The notes beneath the pieces are model-generated. The model was given only the letters and a program-made list of their open reading frames with translations, did no database searches and was not told where the DNA came from. This document shows positions 54,877 to 63,455 of a stretch of DNA of 64,000 nucleotides, piece by piece. Within the stretch, counting starts at the first letter, position 1; each line of letters opens with the position of its first letter. The DNA comes from Natronobeatus ordinarius (GTDB lineage: Archaea > Halobacteriota > Halobacteria > Halobacteriales > Natrialbaceae), in the NCBI RefSeq assembly GCF_024362485.1, contig NZ_CP101456.1, forward strand, positions 372,001-436,000. The letters are read 5' to 3'. The translations under genes and the position numbers were made by a program.

Positions 54877-56253
54877 CTACTGGGCCTCGCCGGCGTCGAC
54901 GACCTGGCCGAGAAAGAGCAGGCTCCCCGTCTCGTCGTCACGGATCGCGAAGAGGAACGGCCGGTCGACGGTTACGTCGAACGTTTCGGCGGGTGCGCTC
55001 GTCGGCACCATGGTCACGCCGGTCGCCGCGGCGGCCTCCGTTCCTTCCTCGTCGACGGCGACGTAGGCGTCGTGGTAGACGTCCTCGATCATGAGCGAGG
55101 GGGCCGACTCGTCCGACTCGAGCATTCCCGTAAAGTCCGCCTGGTTGGTGAACGCGACCTCCATACCGAGTGCGGCCAGCGCGTCGCGGACGCTGAACGA
55201 GGACTCGAACTCGAACCGGGGGAGTGCGAGGTCGCCGCTCGCGTCGGCCGTCGCCTCGAGTAATTCGTCGAGCCGATCGACGTCGAGTGAGTCGCGGAAG
55301 GCTTCGAACTCACCCGCGGCGGGGAGGAAGACGACCATCGTCGCGTCGCCCTCGTAGGGTAACTCGAGCACCTGGTGGCCGTCGACGGCGGCGTAGCGCG
55401 TCCGGAGATGCTGGTGCATCATCGGGACGGTGGACTCGCTCCCGTCGAGGGCGGTGAACGGTCCGTCCTCGGTCTCGTCCTCGTCGAACTGGTTCGCCCA
55501 GTTCGCGAGGAAGTAGATGGCGTTGGTCAACACGAGTTTCGTGTCCCCGTGGACCGAGCCCTCGGGGAGCAACTCCTCGATCTTGTCCTCGGTTTCCTCG
55601 GCCACCCAGTCGTTGATCTCCGCCCGGGCAGGCTCGGGTGCGGCTTCGAAGTCGAGGGTTCGCAGCCCGGCACCGTAGTTGCGCGCGAGCGTCTCGAGGA
55701 ACGCGTCGCCGAACGGGTAGTCGGCCTGCCCCCAGATCGCGTTCGCGATGCGGAGGGTGAACTCGGTGGCGTCCTCGTCCTCGTCATCTCCGTCGGCCGG
55801 TGTGTCCTCCTCGAGCGACTGGGAGAGGGCGTTGAACGTCTCGTGAAGCTGTTGCTGGTCGTGAGGGAACGCGAGCGTGTCGGCCATCGCCGTCTCGGTC
55901 TCGCCGCGGGCCCCCGCCCACGCCATCGCCAGCGCGAGCGAGACGCTGTACGGCGACGCGAAGTGGTTCGTCTCCTCGTCGTCGGCGAGTTCGCCGAGCA
56001 ACGCGAGGGAGAACGTGTTGACCCCGTCGACGAGCGCCTCGAGTGCGTCGTCGGAGACGGCGGGAGCGGCTCGATCGACGTCGGCCGAGAGGAGCTGACC
56101 GTCGATCGGTGCGTCTCCACCGCTCGGCTCCGGCGACGGTTCCGAATCCGTGTCGTCGGTGTCGGTCATCGTACAACCTCCGAGGGCTGCCATCGTAATT
56201 CCTGCGAGCGCGAGGACGTCGCGCCGGTTCGTCGTCATCGGTACCAGAGACAT
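54877..56253 (-). CDS. Secreted serpin (protease inhibitor) lipoprotein
   Basis: 458 residues; an in-frame ATG at 56238 is the alternative start. A Tat signal (NRRDVLALAG) ends in the lipobox LGGC, so it should be anchored outside the membrane. The serpin body includes ASPYSVSLALAMAWAGA and NAIYF. The hinge EEGTEAAAATGV is intact, so the protein should be inhibitory. Counting from the hinge places P1-P1' at Thr418-Ser419 in MVPTSAPAE, which suggests a subtilisin- or elastase-like target such as a halolysin (inference). DRPFLFAIRD is the C-terminal signature. An acidic insert lies around residue 155. Confidence 0.92.
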   Translation of the reverse strand: MSLVPMTTNRRDVLALAGITMAALGGCTMTDTDDTDSEPSPEPSGGDAPIDGQLLSADVDRAAPAVSDDALEALVDGVNTFSLALLGELADDEETNHFASPYSVSLALAMAWAGARGETETAMADTLAFPHDQQQLHETFNALSQSLEEDTPADGDDEDEDATEFTLRIANAIWGQADYPFGDAFLETLARNYGAGLRTLDFEAAPEPARAEINDWVAEETEDKIEELLPEGSVHGDTKLVLTNAIYFLANWANQFDEDETEDGPFTALDGSESTVPMMHQHLRTRYAAVDGHQVLELPYEGDATMVVFLPAAGEFEAFRDSLDVDRLDELLEATADASGDLALPRFEFESSFSVRDALAALGMEVAFTNQADFTGMLESDESAPSLMIEDVYHDAYVAVDEEGTEAAAATGVTMVPTSAPAETFDVTVDRPFLFAIRDDETGSLLFLGQVVDAGEAQ

Positions 56254-56366
56254 TCGGGTCCGAACATATCACGTCACCCCAAGCTGAAACGGTCGTTTGA
56301 CCTTTCCCGATCGTCGATTGTGCGGGGCTGCCGACGGGGCGCTTCGATTTCGGCTTCTGTTGCCCT

Positions 56367-56489
56367 CTATAGCACTCGTTGAAACGATTTACACCCGTCC
56401 ACAGCCGAACGGGCAGCCTCGGCCTCGTTGGCGAGGCTGCCCGCCAACGGTCGTGACCGGGTGTGCAATGACTTTCAACGGTTACTATA
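56367..56489. repeat. Palindromic MITE-like element, copy 2 (inverted relative to copy 1)
   Basis: 123 bases from ctatag to ctatag. Its reverse complement aligns with copy 1 over the full length with scattered substitutions. The apex stem is gggcagcctcg/cgaggctgccc; compared with copy 1, a T-A pair has become G-C, so both partners changed together. Confidence 0.85.
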
Positions 56490-56511
56490 GTACTCACTTC
56501 AACGAGTACTA
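56486..56511. repeat. Extra terminal-repeat fragment beside copy 2
   Basis: atagtactc (56486-56494) and gagtactat (56503-56511) form a perfect 9-base inverted repeat around acttcaac. The right arm repeats the ttcaacgagtactat end seen in copy 1, suggesting a fragment of another element copy abutting copy 2. Confidence 0.6.
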
Positions 56512-56565
56512 TCGCTCTCCCTGTAGCTCCATAGCTATATGCTACCTTGGAACATGCATTGCTGT

Positions 56566-56661
56566 ATGGCAATCCCTGGCTACGACATCGACGACTTACC
56601 GGAGAACGCCCTCGAGGCGACCGACGACGAGGACGAAGCGGAACCCGAAGACGAGGAGTAA
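56566..56661 (+). CDS. 31-residue acidic protein, tentative
   Basis: ATG at 56566 to TAA at 56659-56661; an in-frame ATG at 56554 adds four residues (MHCC). The product starts MAIPGYDIDDLPENALEA and ends in a nearly pure Asp/Glu tail. CTATAT (56535-56540) is 26-31 bases upstream, fitting a leaderless start. It precedes hsp20 by 65 bases. No family recognised. Confidence 0.4.
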   Translation: MAIPGYDIDDLPENALEATDDEDEAEPEDEE

Positions 56662-56694
56662 CCGTCCCGGATCTGTCCTCCCGGGCTGGGCAGA

Positions 56695-56700
56695 ATTTAT
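56695..56700 (+). promoter_or_regulatory. TATA box of the second hsp20
   Basis: ATTTAT lies 27-32 bases before the ATG at 56727 and is preceded by AGA, forming agaatttat. Confidence 0.55.
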
Positions 56701-56726
56701 CTCACTCGAGCGCGTACCGGTAGCGT

Positions 56727-57149
56727 ATGCGGCGAAACCCCTTCGAAGAACTCGAGGAGATGCTCGATCGCCTGAGCAGCCAGGTCGAAGAAGGAATGAC
56801 CCGGGGAGGCGGGCTCCCCGTTCCGGGCGACGTGGCCGTCGACGTCGCGGACGCTCACGACGAGTACGTCGTGACGGCGGACTTGCCGGGCTATGAGACC
56901 GACGACATCGAACTGACCCTGTCGGAGGGGACGCTTCGGCTCGAGGCCAGTCACGAGGAACGTACCGCACACGAGGAAGGCCAGTACCTCCGTCGAGAGC
57001 GCAGCCAGCGGTCGGCGAGTCGCCGGATCCGCCTGCCCGAACCCGTCGACGAGGAGAACGTGACGGCGTCGTACAACAACGGCGTGCTGACCGTGACGCT
57101 CCCGAAGGAGTCCGAAGGCGAGGAGTCGAAGCAGATCGACATCGACTGA
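56727..57149 (+). CDS. hsp20: Hsp20/alpha-crystallin-family small heat-shock protein (second copy)
   Basis: 140 residues. The alpha-crystallin domain (~38-130) includes VDVADAHDEYVVTADLPGYETDDIELTL in part and the terminal strand YNNGVLTVTLPK. Its N-terminal arm (RRNPFEELEEMLDRLSSQ) differs from that of the first hsp20, so the two probably form distinct oligomers. Followed by strong hairpins. Confidence 0.93.
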   Translation: MRRNPFEELEEMLDRLSSQVEEGMTRGGGLPVPGDVAVDVADAHDEYVVTADLPGYETDDIELTLSEGTLRLEASHEERTAHEEGQYLRRERSQRSASRRIRLPEPVDEENVTASYNNGVLTVTLPKESEGEESKQIDID

Positions 57150-57170
57150 GAGGGACTGTTGGAACTATTT

Positions 57171-57208
57171 ACCGCCGATCGCTAGCGGCGGGGTCAGCGA
57201 TCGGCGGT
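57171..57208. terminator. 13-bp perfect inverted repeat downstream of hsp20
   Basis: Arms accgccgatcgct (57171-57183) and agcgatcggcggt (57196-57208) flank a 12-base GC-rich loop. There is no T-run, so a structured transcript end or binding site is as likely as a terminator. The core gatcgct is shared with the next hairpin. Confidence 0.55.
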
Positions 57209-57253
57209 ACGCAACTCCACTGGTCCCTCTGACGGACTGTTGTGATTCGGGAC

Positions 57254-57284
57254 CGGTGATCGCTCCCCGTCCGAGCGATCACCG
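57254..57284. promoter_or_regulatory. 11-bp perfect inverted repeat, second of a pair
   Basis: Arms cggtgatcgct (57254-57264) and agcgatcaccg (57274-57284) flank a 9-base loop. It shares the gatcgct/agcgatc core with the hairpin at 57171-57208 and lies about 180 bases upstream of the large regulator gene. Confidence 0.5.
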
Positions 57285-57436
57285 TCGACCGGCCCGACGG
57301 TCCACCCGATCGCAGACGAGTCCGCTCGATCGGCTCGGAACCCGTTCTCGGCGGTGACTGCGCCGTCGACGCTCGTCGACACGTTCGCTCTGAGGACTGT
57401 CAGTTGTACGCACGTAGTGTGCTATCGCCCCACGAC

Positions 57437-57442
57437 TTTTAT
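57437..57442 (+). promoter_or_regulatory. TATA box of the large PAS/GAF regulator
   Basis: TTTTAT lies 26-31 bases before the ATG at 57468, which supports that start over upstream in-frame ATGs at 57354 and 57441. Confidence 0.55.
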
Positions 57443-57467
57443 GTCGCTCGGCTTACTGAGGCGGGAT

Positions 57468-60400
57468 ATGAACGACCGTCCAGCTGGCGACGCGTCTTCT
57501 GCCCCGGCGGATCCGGCACGCCGTCGGTACCTGGCGCTTCGGAACGCCGTCGATGAGGCGGTGCTCGAGGTCGACGCGGACGGCCGGCTCGTCGACGTCG
57601 CCGACGCGTTTGTCGAACTCAGCGGCTACGATCGCGGCGAACTCCGGGGTGCTCCGCTCTCGAGCGTGCTGCACGGACCGACGGCCGACGGATTCGGGGT
57701 GGTCCGCTCGCGCCTCCGGGAGCCAGGTCGGGACGTCGTCACGGTCGAGTGGTCGCTTCGAACCGCGGGTGGCGAAACGGTGCCGACGACGTGGCGGTTC
57801 GCCGGCCTCGAGTCGGACGGGGAGTTCCGGGGAGCGATCGCCACCGTCGTGGCGAGTCGTGACCGACTCGAGCCCGTCGACGGGCACCGAATTCAGCACG
57901 CAGCGAGCCGTCGGATCGCCGCTGCGACGTCGCTCTCTGACGGCCTCGAGTCCGTTCTTCGGACCGTCTGTGAACGGATCGGCTGGGAGTACGGCGAGGC
58001 GTGGCTCCCGATGAGCGACGCCGACCGGATCGAACGGGCGACGGTTGCCCACTGTGGGTCTGCCGAGTTCCGTCGATTCGGCGAGCACTCGTCGGGGACG
58101 ACTTTCGCTCGCGGCGAGGGACTGCCGGGTCGAGTCTGGGCGTCGGGCGATCCGGAGTGGCTCGCAGACGTCTCGAGTGGCGACGACTTCGTCCGGTCCG
58201 ACCTCGCCGAGGCGGTCGGTCTCGACACCGCGTTCGGCGCGCCCGTCGTCGCCGACGGACACGTCTTCGCCGTGTTGGTGTTCGCGACGGCCGAGCGACT
58301 GCCGGTCGACGACCATCTGGTCGAAACCGTCGTCTCGGTCGGCTCGGGCCTCGGCGGGCTCATCGCTCGACTGCAGACCGAGGACGCACTCGAGCACGAA
58401 CGCGAACTGCTCGAGCGCGTCCTCGCCGCGAGTCCGGTCGGAATCGCCGTCTTCGAGCCCGACGGCTCGATCGAACGGCTGAACGAGCGCGCAGCGGCGT
58501 TTCTCGATCTCGAGGACGACGAGGACGTCGCGGCGTACACCGTCGGTGACCGGCCGATGTTCGACGCCGACGACGAGCGCCTCTCGTTCGAAGAGCGACC
58601 GGTCAATCGGGTGTTCGAGACGGGTGAACCGGTCGCTGGCCGGGATCTCCAGCTTCAGTCTCGAGACGGGGGGACGCGGTGGCTCTCGGTGAACGCGACG
58701 CCGATCGCCGGCGAGGACGGCGACCCCGAGTACGTCGTCTCCACCGCGACCGACGTCACGCAGCTGAAAACGCAGGCGGACCGACTCGAGCGCCAACGCG
58801 ACGACCTCCGGAGCGAACTCGAGGACGTCTTCGAGCGGATCACGGACGGGTTCTACGCGCTCGACGACGAGTGGCGGTTCACCTACCTCAACGAATACGC
58901 CGAGGCGTTTCTCGATCGATCTGCCGACGATCTCCTCGGGAAACAGCTCTGGACGGAGTATCCGAATCCAGAGCGGAGAGCGCGGTTCGAACGGGCGATG
59001 GAGACCGGCACACCGATCACGTACGAGGAGTACTCCGCCACCGCGGACGCCTGGGTCGAAGCGAACGTCTATCCCTCCGAAACCGGTCTTTCCGTGTACT
59101 TTCGGGACGTCACCGAACGCAGAGAGCGCAAACGTGAACTCGAGTGTCGAACCCGTCAGCAACGAGCCGTGGCGACGCTCGGCCGACGGGCCCTCGAGAC
59201 CGACGACCTCGACGAACTCATGGCCGAGGCAACCCGACTCGTCGCCGACGTTCTCGACGTGGCGTACTGCAAGGTGCTCGAGCGCCAGTCCGACGCGCCG
59301 GAGCTGATCGTCCGCCACGGCGTCGGCTGGGACGAGGGCGTCGTCGGCTCGGCGACGGTCTCGACCGACGAGCGCTCCCAGGCCGGCTACACCCTCGTCT
59401 CGGGGGAACCGATCGCAGTCGACGACTTCGACCACGAAACGCGCTTTTCGAGCCCCGACCTGCTCGTCGACCACGACGTCTCGAGCGGGATCAGCGCGAT
59501 CGTCGGCGCGGTCGGCGAACAGTGGGGCGTCCTCGGAGTCCACGACGTCGATCCTCGCGAGTTCACCGACGACGACGTGAACTTCGTGCAGAGCGTCGCG
59601 AGCGTCCTGGGATCGGCCATCGACCGGATGCGCACGGAGACGACGCTCAGGCGGGAGCGACAGCTGACCGAACAGATCGTCGAGACGAGCCCGGTCGGGA
59701 TCACGGTCGTCGACGCCGAGGGGAACCTCAGATTCGCCAACGAGCGCGCCGAGGAGATCTTCGGTCGAACGAAACGCGAGCTGAACGCCCTCGCCTACGA
59801 CGGTACCGAGTGGGACGAGCGTGACGCCGACGGCGAACCGATTGAGAACCGTCCGTTTTCACGGATCATGGCGTCCGGCGAGCCGGTGTTCGACGAACTC
59901 AGTAGCGTTCGTCGGCCCGACGGCGACCGCGTCTGGCTCTCGACCAGCGGCGCCCCGCTCGTCGATACCGACGGAACACCGGACGGCGTCGTGTTCGTCA
60001 TCGAGGACGTGACGGAGCGCCGCGAACGTGAGCGCGAACTCGAGCGCTACGAGACGATCGTCGAGACGATCTCAGACGGCGTCTTCGTCCTCGACGAGGA
60101 CGGCCGATTCGTCATGGTCAACGACGCCCACGTCGAGCTGACCGGCTACAGCCGGGAGGAGCTGCTCGGGGAACACGCCTCGCTGATCACGGGCGAGGCG
60201 GTGACGGCCGAGGCGCGGCGGCTGGCCGAAGCACTCGCGGCCGACGACGGGCGATCGCACGCGTCGCTCGACGCGCTCGTCCATCGGCCGGACGGCGAGC
60301 TGGTGCCCGCCGAGAGCCGCATCACCGTCCTCACGGACGACGACGGTGAACTCCGCGGTCGGATCGGCGTCGCCCGCGACATCAGCGACCGGGTCGAACG

Positions 60401-61616
60401 CGAACGACAACTCGAGCGACAGCGCGAACAGCTCGCGGCGCTCAACGAACTCAACGGCGTCGTCCGGGAGGCGACCGACGCGATCATCGAACAATCGACG
60501 CGCGAGCAGATCGAGCAGATCGTCTGTGAACGGCTCGCCGACTCGGACTCGTACCTGTTCGCCTGGATCGGAGCGGTCGACCGGGGGACGGACACGGTTC
60601 GACCACGGGCGCAGGCAGGCACGACGTCCCTCCTCGAGGACGTGACGATCCCGCTCGATCCCACCGACGGTGATACCGGTCCAACCAGTACGGCCGTTCA
60701 GAATCGAGAGATACAGACGACACAGAACGTCCTCGCTGAGGCGCCGTACGAGCCCTGGCGGGAGCGAGTCGAGGCGGACGACGTCCAGTCCGCGGCGGCG
60801 ATCCCGATCGTCCACGAGGAGACGCTCTACGGTGTCCTGAGCGTCTACGCCGACCGCCCGAACGCGTTCACGAAGGACGAACGGACCGTCGTCGGCCAGC
60901 TCGGCGAGCTCGTCGGCCACGCCATCGCCGCCGTCGAGCGCAAGCGCGCGTTGCTATCTGACGACGTGATCGAACTCGAGATCCTGGTTCGTGACTTCTT
61001 CGAGTCGATGGACGTCGACTGCCGTGACCGGATCGACTTCGACCGAACGGTTTCCGTCGGCGATTCCGAGTATCTCGTCTACGGCACGACGAGCGAGGCC
61101 GGCTTGCGAACGCTCGAGGAGCTGGTCGATCGTCGGCCTCACTGGGAGACCGCCACGGTGATCGCCGACCGATTCGGCGACGTCACGTTCGAGTTGCGGA
61201 TGTCCGAATCACCGCTCCTGTCGGCGCTTTCTCCGTACGGGGGCTCTCGAGGTCGACTGGCGATCGACGACGGCACTCTCTGGATGACGGCCCACGTCCC
61301 CCAGGGAAGCGACGTTCGCCAGGTGATCGACTCGATCCGGGACGTCTACCCCGGCGCGGAGGCGATCGCCCGGCGGCAGGCATCGACGACGAGCAGTTCG
61401 TCGCGAGGGATCAGACGGGCCTGGGCCGAGGAACTGACCGATCGTCAGCGAGCCTCGCTCGAGACGGCCTACTACGCGGGCTTTTTTGAGTGGCCACGAC
61501 ACAGCTCCGGCGAAGACATCGCCGACTCCCTCGGAATCGCCCCACCAACGTTCCACCAGCACGTTCGAGCCGCCGAGCGGAAACTCTTCGATGCCCTGTT
61601 CGACGAATCCGGGTAG
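57468..61616 (+). CDS. Multi-PAS/GAF bacterio-opsin-activator-like transcription regulator
   Basis: 1,382 residues, soluble. Order by rough residue: PAS (22-135), GAF (145-300), PAS (315-435), PAS (450-555), GAF (563-720), PAS (735-850), PAS (860-978), GAF (988-1160), a Bat-associated domain (1166-1305) and a C-terminal HTH-10 (1314-1381) with LTDRQRASLETAYYAGFFEW and IAPPTFHQHVRAAERKLFDA. PAS linkers DVTERRERERELE recur. A one-component sensor-regulator of the Bat type, which responds to light, oxygen or redox. Its size, with five PAS and three GAF domains, is large for the group. A DUF7344-like gene follows. Confidence 0.9.
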   Translation: MNDRPAGDASSAPADPARRRYLALRNAVDEAVLEVDADGRLVDVADAFVELSGYDRGELRGAPLSSVLHGPTADGFGVVRSRLREPGRDVVTVEWSLRTAGGETVPTTWRFAGLESDGEFRGAIATVVASRDRLEPVDGHRIQHAASRRIAAATSLSDGLESVLRTVCERIGWEYGEAWLPMSDADRIERATVAHCGSAEFRRFGEHSSGTTFARGEGLPGRVWASGDPEWLADVSSGDDFVRSDLAEAVGLDTAFGAPVVADGHVFAVLVFATAERLPVDDHLVETVVSVGSGLGGLIARLQTEDALEHERELLERVLAASPVGIAVFEPDGSIERLNERAAAFLDLEDDEDVAAYTVGDRPMFDADDERLSFEERPVNRVFETGEPVAGRDLQLQSRDGGTRWLSVNATPIAGEDGDPEYVVSTATDVTQLKTQADRLERQRDDLRSELEDVFERITDGFYALDDEWRFTYLNEYAEAFLDRSADDLLGKQLWTEYPNPERRARFERAMETGTPITYEEYSATADAWVEANVYPSETGLSVYFRDVTERRERKRELECRTRQQRAVATLGRRALETDDLDELMAEATRLVADVLDVAYCKVLERQSDAPELIVRHGVGWDEGVVGSATVSTDERSQAGYTLVSGEPIAVDDFDHETRFSSPDLLVDHDVSSGISAIVGAVGEQWGVLGVHDVDPREFTDDDVNFVQSVASVLGSAIDRMRTETTLRRERQLTEQIVETSPVGITVVDAEGNLRFANERAEEIFGRTKRELNALAYDGTEWDERDADGEPIENRPFSRIMASGEPVFDELSSVRRPDGDRVWLSTSGAPLVDTDGTPDGVVFVIEDVTERRERERELERYETIVETISDGVFVLDEDGRFVMVNDAHVELTGYSREELLGEHASLITGEAVTAEARRLAEALAADDGRSHASLDALVHRPDGELVPAESRITVLTDDDGELRGRIGVARDISDRVERERQLERQREQLAALNELNGVVREATDAIIEQSTREQIEQIVCERLADSDSYLFAWIGAVDRGTDTVRPRAQAGTTSLLEDVTIPLDPTDGDTGPTSTAVQNREIQTTQNVLAEAPYEPWRERVEADDVQSAAAIPIVHEETLYGVLSVYADRPNAFTKDERTVVGQLGELVGHAIAAVERKRALLSDDVIELEILVRDFFESMDVDCRDRIDFDRTVSVGDSEYLVYGTTSEAGLRTLEELVDRRPHWETATVIADRFGDVTFELRMSESPLLSALSPYGGSRGRLAIDDGTLWMTAHVPQGSDVRQVIDSIRDVYPGAEAIARRQASTTSSSSRGIRRAWAEELTDRQRASLETAYYAGFFEWPRHSSGEDIADSLGIAPPTFHQHVRAAERKLFDALFDESG

Positions 61617-61700
61617 CTTCTATCACAGAAAATGACACTAATGAGTTACTAATATTTTAGGGCTAGAACTTATCGAGATGTGAACCAATCAGTAGGGACG

Positions 61701-62057
61701 ATGAGCAGCGAGTTCGGTCTGCCGGACGACTTCGACGAGGCCGATCGATCGACGCCACGAGTCGTCGATCTCTTCGACGCACTCTCGAGCACCCGCCGAT
61801 GTGTCGTGGTCGAAGTGCTGAGCGATCGGTCGCCGCTCGCCGAAGCCGACCTCGCCGCTCGCGTCCTCGAGCGTGGCGTGGAGACGGACGCCTCGCGCGA
61901 GCGCGTTCACGTCTCGCTTCGCCACCAGCACCTGCCGAGGCTCGCAACCGCCGGAATCGTCGACCACGATCCCGAGACCGGCATCGTCGACTGCGGCCGA
62001 TTCTTCGACGTGGCAGACGCGACGCTCGAGGAGACCTGGGCTCGCTGTAAGGCGTAA
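61701..62057 (+). CDS. DUF7344-like putative winged-helix protein (second copy)
   Basis: 118 residues from the ATG at 61701; a GTG at 61680 is possible. STRRCVVVEVLSDRSPLAEADLA and ERVHVSLRHQHLPRLATAGIV match the DUF7344 pattern and the protein at 16136-16486. TTATCGA (61669-61675) may be its promoter. It follows the large HTH-10 regulator by about 85 bases, so joint regulation is possible. Confidence 0.75.
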   Translation: MSSEFGLPDDFDEADRSTPRVVDLFDALSSTRRCVVVEVLSDRSPLAEADLAARVLERGVETDASRERVHVSLRHQHLPRLATAGIVDHDPETGIVDCGRFFDVADATLEETWARCKA

Positions 62058-62109
62058 CGTGCGAACCGGGACGGAGGTGGACCGGTTTAGTGGCTGTCGA
62101 GGGGGTTAC

Positions 62110-62115
62110 ATTAAT
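62110..62115 (+). promoter_or_regulatory. TATA box of the acyl-CoA dehydrogenase gene
   Basis: ATTAAT lies 27-32 bases before the ATG at 62142. Confidence 0.55.
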
Positions 62116-62141
62116 GATCGTTCGTCGTAGACACTCACTTG

Positions 62142-63299
62142 ATGAACGATCTCTCCAACGTCGTTCTCTCGGACGAACATCGGTTGTTCCGCGATGAGAC
62201 CCGTCGATTCGTCGAGAACGAGGTCGTCCCCGAGGCCAGGGAGCGAGACCACCGCAAGGAGCCGATGTCCGACGAGCTGATCGACCAGCTCGGCGAGCTG
62301 GGCTTTTTTGGCATCCTGATCGACGAGGAGTACGGCGGGCTCGGGCTCGACCTCAAGGCGTACGCGGTGATCGCCGAGGAGCTCTCCCGCGGCTGGCTCA
62401 GTGTCGGCAGTATCATCGCGCGCGGCCAGAGTCTCGCGGGGGCGACCGAGGAGCAAAAGGAGACGTACCTGCCGAAGATGGCCCGTGGCGAGCTGTTGAA
62501 ATCGATCGCTATCAGCGAACCGGACGCCGGCAGCGACGTTTCGAACATGCGGCTGCGCGCCGAGCGCGAGGGGGACGAGTACGTCCTCAACGGCCAGAAG
62601 ATGTGGTGTACGTACGCGAAGGGATCGGACTTCATCCTCACCTACGCCGTCACCGACCCCGACGCGGAGCCCGCCTACCGGGGCATCTCGGGGTTCATCG
62701 TCGAGAAACCGGCCGGCACGTTCGACCGCGAGGGGCTTAGCGGGAGTCCGATCGACAAGATCGGCTACCACGGCTGGAAGACCTGGGAGGTCAACTTCGA
62801 CGACGTTCGCGTGCCCGCGGATAAACTCGTCGGCGGCGAGGAGGGCCAGGGCTTCTACCAGATCATGGACTTTTTCGAGGAGGGACGGGTCCACACGGCC
62901 GCCCGCGCCGTCGGGCTGGCCCAGGCGTCGCTCGAGGACTCACTGACGTACGCCCAGGAACGCGTTCAGTTCGACCAGCCGATTTCGGACTTCCAGGCGA
63001 TCCGCTTTTCCCTGGCGGAGATGGCGACCAAGGTCGAGGCCGCCCGGGCGCTGACGCTGTTGGTCGCCGACGCGGTCGACGAGGGCGAACGGGCGAGCGC
63101 GGAGGCAGCGATGGCGAAGCTGTTCGCGAGCGAGATCGCCGAGGAGGTGACGAGCGAGGGGATCCAGATCCACGGCGGCTACGGCTACACCACCGAGTTC
63201 GACGTCGAGCGCTACTGGCGGGACGCCCGGCTCACCCGCATCTTCGAGGGGACGAGCGAGATCCAAAAGAAGATCATCGCCGACGACCTGCTCTCGTGA
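62142..63299 (+). CDS. Acyl-CoA dehydrogenase
   Basis: 385 residues from the ATG at 62142. AISEPDAGSDVSNMR is the FAD-binding signature and QIHGGYGYTTEFDVERYWRDARLTRIFEGTSEIQ-type sequence the C-terminal signature (quoted only in part: IHGGYGYTTE). The catalytic base position reads IFEGTSEIQ, as in short/medium-chain enzymes. Oxidises acyl-CoA in fatty- or branched-chain acid breakdown; no beta-oxidation genes are adjacent. Confidence 0.94.
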   Translation: MNDLSNVVLSDEHRLFRDETRRFVENEVVPEARERDHRKEPMSDELIDQLGELGFFGILIDEEYGGLGLDLKAYAVIAEELSRGWLSVGSIIARGQSLAGATEEQKETYLPKMARGELLKSIAISEPDAGSDVSNMRLRAEREGDEYVLNGQKMWCTYAKGSDFILTYAVTDPDAEPAYRGISGFIVEKPAGTFDREGLSGSPIDKIGYHGWKTWEVNFDDVRVPADKLVGGEEGQGFYQIMDFFEEGRVHTAARAVGLAQASLEDSLTYAQERVQFDQPISDFQAIRFSLAEMATKVEAARALTLLVADAVDEGERASAEAAMAKLFASEIAEEVTSEGIQIHGGYGYTTEFDVERYWRDARLTRIFEGTSEIQKKIIADDLLS

Positions 63300-63426
63300 G
63301 TCGGTCGGTAGCTCGGGGTGGAACACCCGACTCGAGGCCTGACAGGCTCGAGCGGTGACCTTTCGTCGAGACGACGACGCGTCGATCGAACGTTTCACGA
63401 CTGCCGCCGCGTCGATGTGGTAGTTC

Positions 63427-63431
63427 TTTTA
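63427..63431 (+). promoter_or_regulatory. TATA-like box of leuS
   Basis: TTTTA lies 25-29 bases before the ATG at 63456. Confidence 0.5.
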
Positions 63432-63455
63432 CCCCGTCCCGAACAATGAGCGGGC

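Noticed and set aside
57453-59543. 696-codon minus-strand ORF
   Set aside because: Antisense shadow of the PAS/GAF regulator gene.
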